DNA of 64,000 nucleotides from Muricea muricata (taxonomy: Eukaryota; Cnidaria; Anthozoa; Malacalcyonacea; Plexauridae), in contig OY979718.1 of assembly GCA_963855995.1 (NCBI GenBank), positions 26,278,282 to 26,342,281 of the forward strand. Direction: 5' to 3'. A program made the translations under genes and the position numbers. Shown here one piece after another: positions 22,625-34,100 of this stretch. How positions within the stretch are numbered: position 1 is the first letter of the stretch; every line of letters starts with the position of its first letter. The notes below the pieces were generated by a model. That model was not told the origin of the DNA. It made no database searches and saw only the letters and a list, made by a program, of their open reading frames with translations.

Positions 22625-23720
22625 AATTTATATGCTACACTAACCTTGACTCACGATCCGAAAGTCCCGCACGCGACATTGTTCTGCTTTAAATCTTGCT
22701 ATGTTGAGAATTAACAAGGATAAGGTTAATATTCTAAGGAGTAATCGAGGGTATACTGCATAAGGCACCCATCATGTTTCGTAGTCATCCGCCGTCTAGC
22801 CGTCTGAGTTAAACTGAAATAACATTTAAGAAAATTTGGATAATTAAGCATCGCATACATTTATATCCGCGGCACCTATTATATGTATTATTGATATCTG
22901 TAATTTGTACTACCCAAAAAGACTTTAGAGACAACTCATATATAATTAAAATTTAAAAAACAATTGTTATTTCAGTATACTTCTCACACGCTGCGCAGTC
23001 CCGCACCCGACTTTCGTCAGTGTTAAATCTTGCTATGTTGAGAATCAGCAAGAGAATAAGATTTAACATTTTAAGGGACAATCGAGGTCATAAAGCCCAG
23101 ATCATGTTTCGTGCACATCTGTCGCTTAAATTGGCCTAAAGTAACATTTAAGAAGATTTGAATATGCGTCACATACTGTATATTTATACATTACCTGTGG
23201 CACCTATAATATGTTAGAGTTAAATACCGAGAAGGAGGGATGTATGTCATATACAGCCCTCGGACGCTGCGCGTCCTCGGGGGTTGTACATGACATACAT
23301 CCCTCCTTCTCGGTATTTAACTCTAACTTACATGCTTGTGTTTTACTACGACAACAAAAAGCTTTTAGAGACAACTGCATAACAATTAAAATAAACAATT
23401 AATATTTTAGTACGTCCCACAGCGGCACAAATGCAGTCCCACACGCGAAATTGTCCAGCGTTAAATCTTGCTATGTTAGGAATGAGCAAGGATAAGGGTA
23501 ACATTTTAAGGAGCAATCGAGGAGATAAAACCCCATTCATGTTTCGTTGTCATCTGCCGCCTACATTGGGCTGAACTAACATTTGACTGAGAAAACTTGA
23601 ATATGCGTCATACATAGTTTTAATTGCGGCGCCTAATATCTACTACCATACATACCTGCATATTGTTATAAAAACAAAAAGCTTTTAAAAGTAACTTTTA
23701 AGAGGAATGTGCGTCACATA
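22625..23720. repeat. Tandem array of ~0.4-kb units (three copies)
   Basis: Three diverged copies share an ordered set of landmarks: 'gcacgcgacattgttc'-like text, 'ttaaatcttgctatgtt', 'caatcgagg', 'catgtttcg', 'aacattta', and 'aaaaagcttttagagacaac'. Copies start near 22650, 22995 and 23440. The second carries a 115-bp palindrome insertion at 23213-23327. A further copy lies at about 25220-25568. No coding frame is conserved across copies. Confidence 0.7.
23213..23327. mobile_element. Near-perfect 115-bp palindrome
   Basis: The left arm (gttagagttaaataccgaga, then aggagggatgtatgtcat) is mirrored to the base at the right end (tctcggtatttaactctaac) with a GC-rich centre (cggacgctgcgcgtcctcgg). 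It interrupts one unit of the surrounding array and is absent from the others. It looks like a young hairpin MITE. Confidence 0.8.
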
Positions 23721-25219
23721 ACTACTTTCAGGATAGTGGAAATTTTGCACACTAAAAGATATACAATGACGTTGATTGAATTAAGCAGCGAAATTTTAAA
23801 TGAACAGGTCTAACTAAAAGTCTAACTATGAGTCTAACTTACTAATGAGTAAATGAGTCTAACTAAAAGTTAATGGCCAACGTCAAAATTTTTTACATGC
23901 ACAGTTTGACATTATTTTAGAAATAGTCTGCTAAAAGCCCGTCAATCTTGATGTATCATTGTTGCCCAAAAAGATCAATGCGTGCAGTTGGGGGGGGGGG
24001 GGGTTAATATTCATTTATCAGTGTTTTTCTTTTGGGGGGGTCGATTTCACGGTCAGTGAACACAAAGAAGCACAATTTACGTAAGAAGTATATACATGCA
24101 AATCCAGTTAGATTTTATTTGCTAATAGCTTCTGGAAGAAGAAAATTTTCTGCAAATGGATTTTTTAAAAATCTAATGTTTTTGTATTTCAATTTTTTGA
24201 AAACCTTTAAGGAACCAGACAATTTTTTAGTTAACATGGAGGAAAATGCCCAAAGTGGTTAATATAGAATATATTGGTACATTGATTTTTACTATGCACA
24301 TTGGCACAAGATGTCCTTAATACTTGTTTTCATGGAAAATGTTTACGTCTTCACAATCAACGCATTATTAGAGAGCTTTGGATCTGACCACGGCTACGAC
24401 TACGAGGTTTGATGGCGTGCGCAGAAGTCGTAGTCGCTCTCGTTTCTGCTTGAATTTTTCTTTAGCATTGTAAAACACACTGACGAGACGTGAAGTTTCT
24501 ACAGATTAAATTTTATTTAGTCCATAACCCTATACAAATTCAGCTCCGTTGGCGAAGAACAGTGCACGAACTAAGGGCAAATAAGTGGTGAATAAAAAAA
24601 ACCCCAGCTAATGCTTATAACTTGTTTGCAACTACAATTGTATTTCAAATTTTTAGGATTCAGGTTTACAATTGGTAGAAGGCTGATTGCAAAACTTAGT
24701 CAAACTTTTAAACTTGCACGTATATATTGTTCAGAACATACTTAATCGCAAAGCTATATATCACACACAAGTATACAAAAAATGTCGCTGAAATTTCGTG
24801 GTGTAGTTTGCTCATGTTTGCTGACATATCATGTATTCTGGATAGCTAATTTAACAACACTGTGCAGCTCAAAATATCCCGTTATAATTTACGGTATCGC
24901 TTGAAAAAAGACTCCGGATAAATGCTAAGGATATGGTAAACATTACTACAAATAGGTTTTTAGGAAAAGGGAACATAAAATAATTTTCAATAGCATTTAA
25001 AAAGTCGTATATATACTGAGGACTACGACATTGTTTAAGGAGTATAAGATGCCTCACTCGGAAATTTCTGGTTATTTTGTGTCCCCCACTTTTCGAAGTG
25101 CTACGTCTCCATGCGCCACGCGAATTGCTCTGTTGAGTGTCTATTGCCAAATTGTCTGATAAACATATAGGGAAAACGCGTTCGAAGGATGAAAGCTCGA
25201 TTTTTTAAAAAGATTTTAA
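23721..25219. other. Non-coding stretch
   Basis: A G run lies at about 23991-24003. The stretch 23690-23806 (containing 'gaggaatgtgcgtcacataa' and 'ttttgcacactaaaagatat') recurs at 25449-25568. No gene is supported. Confidence 0.4.
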
Positions 25220-25568
25220 TTGCGGTGCCTAGTAATATCTACTACAATACACCTGCATCTTGCTATGACAGCAAAAAGCTTTTAATGACTAATTATAACA
25301 AAAATTTGAAAGAACCATTAATATTTTAGTACGTCCCACAGCGAAACAAATGCAGTCCAACACGCGAAATTGTTCAGCATTAAATCTTGCTATGTTGAGA
25401 ATCAAGATAAAGCACCCGTCATGTTTCGCGTAGTCATCTGTCCTCAAATTAAGAAACTTTTAAGAGGAATGTGCGTCACATAACTACTTTCAGGATAGTG
25501 GAAATTTTGCACACTAAAAGATATACAATTACGTTGATTAATTAAGTACGGAAATTTTAAATGAACAG
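25220..25568. repeat. Distant copy of the 22.6-23.7 kb unit
   Basis: It holds 'tgcggtgcctagtaatatct', 'aaaaagcttttaatgact', 'agtacgtcccacagcg', 'ttaaatcttgctatgttgag' and 'gaggaatgtgcgtcacataa', in the order seen at 23620-23806 and 23400-23540. About 1.5 kb of other sequence separates it from the main array. Confidence 0.65.
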
Positions 25569-26449
25569 CTAGGAGGGTCTTGATAGCAAGACACGATCGT
25601 GTCGCTTTTTTATGGCACGGCCTAGGTAAATTTTCAAATGTAAATAGCTCGGGTCTGGTAGTTTTAGGCACCTGGACCTTTTTTTTCTACCCGTCTCGGC
25701 ACGGGTAAAAAAAACCAGTGCAAAAATTCCTTCGCTACGCGCATGCTTACTTTCTTTTTCAAAGCGGCGGAAAAAATTACAAAAAATAATGTCAGCGCAA
25801 AAATAACGAGAAAAAACACAGAGGCATTGTCTGGCCAGATTGTGCCACGTTTGCCTTGTTGAATATTTGGGAAGGAGAAAAAATTCGTCTACAGCCCTTG
25901 AAAATTCCAAATCTCCCAGAAAAGGGCCGTTTATGCCGGCGAAATAACAGTAATTAAGCAATTTTTTTGTAAATATTCATTTTTAAAAAAAACTTTCGCA
26001 ACGGTAATAGTGGTTTGATATTTCTTAGTTTCACGTTCTGCAGTAATAACATGCACTGTTTTCCCTTTATTTAAATACTCGATCTTTTGTTTTCAGAAAG
26101 ACGCAGTACACCAAAAAGGTTTTGCGAGTTTTTGCGAGAATGGTAATATTGTAACTCGCAAAACCTTTTTGGTGCATATTTACCAACATCATAAACAAAG
26201 TAAAGAAACTAAAACAAAGATTCAAGCAAGAAGCCAAAAAAAAACAGAGAAGTGGTAATAGCAGATGAAAGGAGGGGAAATTTTTCACAAACCTCAACGA
26301 AACTGTAGCAATTGTTCAGCCCAAATTTTGGATAGATGCATTGGCTATACTTGAGAGAAGAAAAGCAGAAAAATTCCTTGTATATAGTGGGGCAAATAAC
26401 TCACGCATATTTGACATTATTTCAATTAAAAATATATCTCACACTGAAA
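25569..26449. other. Non-coding stretch with minus-strand ORF
   Basis: The 130-aa minus-strand ORF at 25569-25961 is rich in Arg, Phe and Lys and shows no fold I recognise. I suspect repeat-derived sequence. A hairpin within the stretch (26109-26174) is listed separately. Confidence 0.3.
26109..26174. repeat. 66-bp hairpin
   Basis: Left arm caccaaaaaggttttgcgag is an exact reverse complement of ctcgcaaaacctttttggtg. A loop of about 26 bp separates the arms. It may be a short MITE or a palindromic relic. Confidence 0.7.
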
Positions 26450-29400
26450 AAATATCCCGCCGGTATTTAGAATTTGGTCTCGCTTCATTAAAACACATCA
26501 CTCACAGCTGTTGCTGTCGAACTGTAGAAAACACAACATATTAAACGTTCTTATTTCATTCATTTCGTTCCTCTTTGAGTATGAATAAGTGCATTCATTA
26601 TTGTAGTCAAGCACAGCCAGTTTGGTGATCTCTACAGTTCACTATATTAGGGCATAATGTTGTTGGTTTTTTGTCGCTGTGTGTGCACGTTAATGCAATT
26701 GACACAAGTTTACATTGCTCTACTAATTTTGAGTCTCGGCAAATAAACGAATATCGTAAACGAATAATAAACATATAAAAACTTGGGATTCTGAAATTGT
26801 TACAAAACCGGACAAGATACCAGTATATCTGACGGGGTTGTAGTTGTGTACTCTCATTTTCTTTCTATGCTAGCTACTTTGGACTAAGATATGATAAAGG
26901 CCAATTTAACTGAATTTGACAAAGAACAGGAATTTGTTTTGTTTTTGTTGCTTATCGCGTAATCGCGATGATTAACTAGGGTGCATATCAGCAGCTAGCG
27001 TAAAGACAATCCTTTCAAATTCGTTATAAGAAGTTAACGTAATATAGGCTAGAACTGTGTGAGCGTTATAATGTGTTTCATTCTTGTTCATCGTTTATGG
27101 TATGATACAGATTTTTAGGATCAGCGTTGGTGACAAACGGCAACTCTATTTCCCTGTAGCCAAAATTTATTTTATGATCTCCTATCCTCATTCCCGAAAA
27201 ATACATGCATTAATTGCTTAAAAAGTACTAACGCCAGCCAAAATTCTACACCTTTCTGTGAAGATCAATAAAAACCAAAGCGGAAAAATCCCACAAAGTA
27301 AAAAGCGGAACAAATTTGGAAAGGAATAGCACTTATGCGGGTTTTCCCTAAAGCTATTGTCCTCACCACCAAGTCTCACTTTCATGTAAAGACTAAAGAG
27401 AACGTATGCGTCAATACGAGGCTTGGTGGTGAGGACAATAACCTCAAGGAAAACCCGCCTAAGTGCTATTGAAGTGCAAATTACTAAATTAAATCATGCA
27501 TATCCAACTGAGTTTTAGAAATTGACTTCGTCTCAAAACATAAATTGCTTCTTGTTAAACCTCGATTTCTATAAAGACTGGCAGATTTTGTTTACCCATG
27601 CAATGTTTAGCTATGTTTCAGTAGGGTTTGCTGCAGTCAATATGTTTGATTGCTTATAGTGCTCTCATTACACTTCATCACGGAAGGGTGTATTGCTTCC
27701 GTTGTTTTTCTGATCTCATTTTCAATGACATAATCGCGCTGAATTTTAGAAAATGGGTCTCGCGCTTTGTTAATTAAAACATATTGCTGACGAAGCTTAA
27801 GACTGGCTGTACACTGTCCTTATTTTACTCATTTCGTTCAGAATTATTCTATCAATTTCGTATAAAATGCATCCATTGCTGTAGTCAGGCTACAGCCAGT
27901 TTGTTGAATGGTGATTTATACAGTTCATCACAAGGAGACGTAAAGTTGTTGGTTTTTGTTGCTCTGTGTCATTGAAGTTCTATTGATCTATCTGGTAAGT
28001 GCTTATTGGTTGATATATGCAGCAAGTCTAGTACCATACATCCGACAGTTAATGCAATTGACACAAGTTTACATTGCTCTACTAATTTTGAGTCTCAGCA
28101 AATAAGCGAATATACCAGTACATTGTTTATCGCCAGAAATGTAAAAACTTGGGATTCTACATATAGAAATTTATGTGTCGTAATGCTGAAATTGTTATAA
28201 AATATTGTTTCCAATACCATATATATCTGTCGGAGTTGCAGTTGTGTATTCTCAATTTTCTTCTATGCTAGCTGCTTTGGATTGCAATATGATACAGGCT
28301 AATTCAACTGAAGTTGAGAGAGAACAGAAATTTGGTTGCTTTTGTTGCTTGTATCGCGATAGATAATTAACAAGGGTGCATATCACAAGCAGCTAAGATT
28401 TTTTCAAATTGGTTATAAGAAGTTAACATAATATATAGGCTAGAATTGTGTGAATGTTATAATGTGTTTCATTCTTCTTCATTGTTTAGTTATGATACAG
28501 GTTTTTATAGTTAATTTGATCAGCGTTGGTGACAAACGGCAACTCTATTTCCCTATTGCTTAATTTATCTTATGATCTACTTTTCTCATTCCTGAAAAAT
28601 ACATGTATTAATTGCTTAAAAAAATACTAATGCCAGCCAAAGTTCTGCACCTTTCTGCGAAGATCGATTAAAACCAAAGCAGAAAATTCCACAAAGTAAA
28701 AAGCGGAACGAGTTTGAAAAGGAAGTGAAGAGTCACTAAATTAAATCATATCCAACTGAGTTTTAGAAATTGACTTCGCCTCAAAAATTGCTTCTTGCAA
28801 TTGCTAAATCTCGATTTCTATAAAAACTGGCAGATTTTGTTTGCCCAATGTTCATGTTTCAGTAAGGTTTGCTGCAGTCAATATGTACGTATGACTGCTT
28901 ATAGTGCTCTTACACTTCATCATGGAAGTGTGCATGCATGTATTGCTTCCGTTGGTTTTTTGATCTCGAACCAGATAAATACTTTTCTGTATAATATCAA
29001 CCGTTTGTATTCGTTTTACAGTCAACTCTCGCCTAGCTGACATCATTATTGGGGAACGTTTGTAAATCATCGTCCGAAACTATTATACATCACCACTGGA
29101 TACATCAAGATTATAAAGACTGCATGATTAATGAAAGTATAAATAGAAGCGACTTCGTGTTTCAGTCAGCATCACGCTGAGTTTTAGAAATTCGCTCTCG
29201 CGCTTCTCTAAAACACATCGCTGCCGAAGTTTGGAAGACACTGGCTATACACCGTCTTTATTTTACTCATTTGGTTCAGTTCTTTTTTGTACTTCGTACA
29301 AATATTAATTGTATACCTACTGCAGTGTTGCTGCATTAAAATTGTGACCAGTTTGGCGATCTCTGGAGTTCATCAAATAAGGAGACGTGAAGTCGTTTGT

Positions 29401-29480
29401 TTTTGTCGCTGTGTGCCATTGATTTTCTATTGATCGATCTGGTAAGTGCTTATTCGGTCGTATATGTAGCAAATCTCGTA
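26450..29480. repeat. Large tandem duplication, unit ~1.3-1.4 kb
   Basis: Two full units and a partial third run in direct orientation. Landmarks recur in order: 'acaagtttacattgctctac' (about 26706 and 28065), 'gatcagcgttggtgacaaac' (about 27119 and 28519), 'ctgcagtcaatatgt' (about 27631 and 28873), 'tgagttttagaaatt' (about 27507, 28760 and 29180) and 'cattgatttctattgatc'-like text (about 27970 and 29412). Divergence is moderate, with many small indels. No conserved reading frame was seen across units, so this looks like repeated non-coding DNA. Confidence 0.7.
27325..27470. mobile_element. Hairpin MITE inserted in one tandem unit
   Basis: The left arm (aatagcacttatgcgggttt, then gtcctcaccaccaagtctc) and right arm (gaggcttggtggtgaggaca, ending aagtgctatt) are inverted repeats around a 40-bp loop. 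The equivalent place in the next unit (about 28715) lacks it, which marks it as an insertion after the duplication. Confidence 0.75.
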
Positions 29481-29749
29481 CTATAAATGCGAAAGTCTAT
29501 AGAATTGAATCAGCTGATATTCCCCTCAGTTCCGTAGCATCCATGAATAACTTAGTTTTTTTGCTTAATTTGAAAGACATAATATAAACGCTCCAAAGAC
29601 TCCCAAGAAAAAAAACTTACAAACATTAACAAAGCAGATGATTTGGATCATCTTCTATTAATTAATAAGATGTGTTAGCCCAAAAAATGTGAAATTTGCA
29701 TTTAATACAAACAGTTGCCATCGTCAGAGAGAGCACAAAAAAGTGCATA

Positions 29750-30396
29750 TACAACCATTTGCAAGCTACCGTTCACCGCGCATTCAAAACAACGTTTTAA
29801 AAAGTTATGAATAGTATGTTAGTCAGTTGAAACTTATCAGTTTCAGCTGTCAAACTTGTAAGTTTTGAACGCGTAACTTGTAGTTTTGTGCGCGTAACTT
29901 GAAGTTTTGGTGCCGTAACTTGTAGTTTTGATGCCATAACTTGTAGTTTTGATGCCATAACTTGTAGTTTTGATGCCGTAACTTGTAGTTTTGATGCCGT
30001 AACTTTTCGCTTTGTGATTCCAAAATGATGAATATTGCAACACATATACAGTAGCGGAAATTCAGTTGAAACCTCTTCAACTGAATTTCCGCTACTGTAT
30101 ATGTGTTGCAATATTGATCATTTTGGAATCACAAAGCGAAAAGTTACGGCATTAAAACTACAAGTTACGGCATCAAAACTACAAGTTATAGCATCAAAAC
30201 TACAAGTTATGGCATCAAAACTACAAGTTACGGCACCAAAACTTCAAGTTACGCGCACAAAACTACAAGTTACGCGTTCAAAACTTACAAGTTTGACAGC
30301 TGAAACTAATAAGTTTCGACTGACTAACATGCTCTTCATAACTTTTTAAAACGTTGTTTTGAATGCACGGTGAACGGTAGCTTGCAAATGGTTGTA
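29750..30396. mobile_element. Foldback element with internal 18-bp tandem repeats
   Basis: Two arms of about 320 bp are reverse complements around a 5-bp centre (acctc at 30071-30075). Outer ends are caaccatttgcaagctaccg and its complement. Each arm carries about eight tandem copies of an 18-bp unit (gtaacttgtagttttgat and variants). Both arms give a mirror-image 104-codon open frame, a consequence of an 18-bp period being a multiple of three. Terminal inverted repeats made of short tandem units are typical of Foldback (FB) elements. It lies about 750 bp upstream of the TPR gene's ATG. Confidence 0.8.
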
Positions 30397-31146
30397 ATAC
30401 ACCTGAACAGCTTTTAATTCCTGGAAAAGTTTTCGAGTTATTTGTTTGACTTTTTATCGGAGAATTGAACCAAAGTTGCACATATAAAACTGGGTATAAT
30501 AGCTTTAAAATTGGTGTTTCACAACGCATAACACAAAAACTATTTGAACAATGAAAAAACTGCTTGGGAGTTACAAATGCAGTTTTTTCTCTTTCTGATA
30601 ATGCAGTCGCTTTTGCCATCATTGAATAGCACATTTCACGTTTTTATTGTAATACAATTTAATAGATAATAATCACAAATCATCCATTTTCTCGGTATCT
30701 CGAAAGTTTTTCGCTTGCAACGTTTTTGGCTGTAATGTATCTATATGTCTTTCAAGTAAATCACAAAGCAAGTGCTTCCCAGATTGGTACGACGAAAATA
30801 TATTTGTAGCCACCTTTTTACCTGGTGGGCCACAGTCTAAGCGGAAAAAAATATTTAATACCAGAAAATCTTTCAGCGGGGGATACGAACATGAAAAACG
30901 GGCACGGAGCACTTAACTTTTAAAAAGGTCACTTTTCTTTGGCCGACGAGCTGCCTGGCCACACTCATATCATGGATCTCGTGTTTAAGAATAGGTAGAT
31001 CATAATCGGCAAACTATGTAAAACGTGTAAAGAAAAATCAGATTCACTATTTTCAATAAAATACGACCAAGTTTTCTCAAAAATAACATGTTTCTCCTTT
31101 CATCTGCAAGGACAAAAACCATGCAATTTAAATAAAAGAGTTAATC
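30397..31146. promoter_or_regulatory. 5' flank of the TPR gene; possible 5' UTR acceptor
   Basis: A strong acceptor (tttctcctttcatctgcaag, exon from 31111) lies 36 bp before the ATG at 31147, so the 5' UTR is probably interrupted by an intron and the promoter may be further upstream. An in-frame TAA lies between that acceptor and the ATG. A minus-strand ORF at 30673-30912 (79 aa, containing LDCGPPGKKVATNIFSSY) has protein-like composition but no family I recognise. Confidence 0.4.
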
Positions 31147-34100
31147 ATGGGAAATCAGCTTCAAAAGAAAAGACAGCTTCTAGCAAAGCTTAGTTTGGGC
31201 CACTCGTATATGAGAAAAGAAAATTTTCCAGCAGCAATTGAAAATTTTCAAAAAGCTCTAAAACTGGCTGACGAAGCAGGAGACGGAATAAGATTAAACG
31301 AATCAAATCTTCAGTTAGGACATGCTTACAGACTGAGCAATCAGATTCAAACGGCAATTGAATATTACGAAAAAGCCTTGGAATTTGCAAGAGAACGAGA
31401 AGATAAGGCAAACGAAACAGACGCTTGCCTAGGGCTAGGACATTCATATATTCAGGTAAATCAGACTCAAACGGCAATTGAATATTACGAAAAAGCCTTG
31501 GAAATTGCAAGAGAACGAGAAGATAAGGCAAACGAAACAGACGCATGCCTAGGGCTAGGACATTCATATATTCAGATAAATCAGACTCAAACGGCAATTG
31601 AATATTACGAAAAAGCCTTGGAAATTGCAAGAGAACGAGAAGATAAGGCAAACGAAACAGACGCATGCCTAGGGCTAGGACATTCATATATTCAGATAAA
31701 TCAGACTCAAACGGCAATTGAATATTACGAAAAAGCCTTGGAAATTGCAAGAGAACGAGAAGATAAGGCAAACGAAACAGACGCATGCCTAGGGCTGGGA
31801 CATTCATATAGAATGAAAAATAAGATTCAAACGGCAATTTTTTATTACGAAAAAGCTTTGGAAATTGCAAGAGAACGAGAACATAAGGCAAAAGAAGCAG
31901 ACGCATGCCTAGGGCTTGGACATTCATATATTCACATAAATAAGATTCATAAGGCAATAGAATATTACAAAAAAACTTTCAAAATTGCAAGAGAACGAGA
32001 GGATAAAGCAAACAAAACAGACGCATACCTGGGGCTAGGACATTCATATAGAAAGATAAATGAGACTCAAATGGCAATTGAATATTATGAAAAAGCCTTG
32101 GAAATTGCAAGAGAACGAAAAGATAAAGCAAACGAAACAGACGCATGCCTAGGGCTAGGACATTCATATAACAAGATAAATGAGACTAAAATGGCAATTA
32201 AATATTACATAAAAGCCTTGAAAATTGCAAGAGAGAAAGAAGATAAAACAATCGAAACTGACGCATGCCTAGGGCTTGGGCATTCGTACATACAGAAAAA
32301 TAAGATTCAAACGGCGATTGTATATTACGAAAAAGCCTTGGAAATCGCAAGAGAACAAGAAGATAATGCAAACGAAACAGACGCATGCCTAGGGCTAGGA
32401 CATTCATGTATTCAGATAAATCAGACTCGAACGGCAATTGAATATTACGAAAAAGCCTTGGAAATTGCAAGAGAACGAGAAGATAAGGCAAACGAAACAA
32501 ACGCATGCCTAGGGCTGGGACATTCATATAGAATGAAAAATAAGATTCAAATGGCAATTTTTTATTACGAAAAAGCTTTGGAAATTGCAAGAGAACGAGA
32601 ACATAAGGCAAACGAAACAGACGCATGCCTAGGACTAGGACATTTATATATTCACATAAATCAGACTCAAAAGGCAATTGAATATTACAAAAAAGCCTTG
32701 GAAATTGCAAGAGAACGAGAAGAAGAGGCAAACAAAACAGACGCATACCTGGGGCTAGGACATTCATATAGAAAGATAAATGAGACTAAAATGGCAATTG
32801 AATATTACGAAAAAGCCTTGGAAACTGCAAGAGAACGAGAAGATAAGGCAAACGAGACAGACGCATGCCTAGGGCTAGGACATTCATATATTCAGATAAA
32901 TCAGACTCAAACGGCAATTGAATATTACGAAAAATCCTTAAAAATTGCAGGAGAACAAGAATATAAGGCGAGCGAAACAGACGCATGCCTTGGGCTTGGA
33001 CATTCATATAGAAAGAAAAATGAGATTCAAACGGCAATTGAATATTACGAAAAAGCTCTGGAAATAGCAAGAGAACGAAAAGATAAGGCAAGCAAAAGCG
33101 ACGCATGCCTAGGACTAGGACATTCATATAGAAAGAAAAATCAAATTCAAACAGCAATTGAATATTACGAAAAAGCCTTGGATATTGCAAGTGGACGAGA
33201 AGATAAGGAAAAAGAAGCAAACTCATACAAACGGTTAGGCAATTTATATGTTCAGATAAAAAAAACTCAAACGGCAATTGAATATTACGAAGAAGTTTTG
33301 GAAACTGCAAGAGAACGAGAAGGCAAAGTTTTTAAAAAACTCGCATGCATACAGTTAAGCTATTTATATAGAAAGAAAAATCAGACTCAAAAAGAAATTG
33401 AATACTATGAAGAAGCCTTAGAAATTGCAAGAGAACGAGAAGATAAAGCAAACAAAACAGATGCATACCTGGGGCTAGGACATTCATATAGAAAGATAAA
33501 TGAGACTCAAAGGGCAATTGAATATTACGAAAAAGCCTTGGAAATTGCAAGAGAACGAAAAGATAAAGCAAACGAAACAGACGCATGCCTAGGGCTAGGA
33601 CATTCATATATTCACATAAATCAGACTCAAAAGGCAATTGAATATTACAAAAAAGCCTTGGAAATTGCAAGAGAACGAGAAGATAAGGCAAACGAAACAG
33701 ACGCATGCCTAGGGCTAGGACGTTCATATAGAAATATAAATCAAATTCAAACGACAATTGAATACTATGAAAAAGCTTTGGAAATTGCAAGAGAACGAGG
33801 AGATAATGCAAATGAAACAGACGCATGCCTACGGCTAGGATATTCATATATTCAGACAAATCAGACTCAAATGGCAATAGAATATTACGAAAAAGCCTTG
33901 GAACTTGCGAGAGAACGAGAAGATAAAGCAAACGAAACAGACGCATGCCTAGGTTTAGGATATTCATATAGAAATATAAATCAGATTCAAACGGCGATTG
34001 AATATTACGAAAAAGCCTTGGAAATCACAAGAGAACGAGAAGATAATGCAAACGAAACAGACGCATGCCTAGGTTTAGGATATTCATATAGAAATATAAA

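Noticed and set aside
22625-25568. CRISPR-like array
   Set aside because: The units are about 0.4 kb, diverged and eukaryotic in context, with no short identical repeats or uniform spacers.
25569-25961. 130-codon minus-strand ORF as a gene
   Set aside because: It has no domain, splice context or conserved start, and its composition suggests repeat-derived sequence.
29797-30349. Two 104-codon ORFs with KLQVTASKLQV-type repeats
   Set aside because: They are mirror-image translations of the two arms of the foldback element and arise from its 18-bp period.
31147-31170. N-myristoylation of the TPR protein (MGNQLQKK)
   Set aside because: Gly2 and Lys7 fit, but residue 6 is Gln where Ser/Thr is preferred, so the signal is too weak to call.
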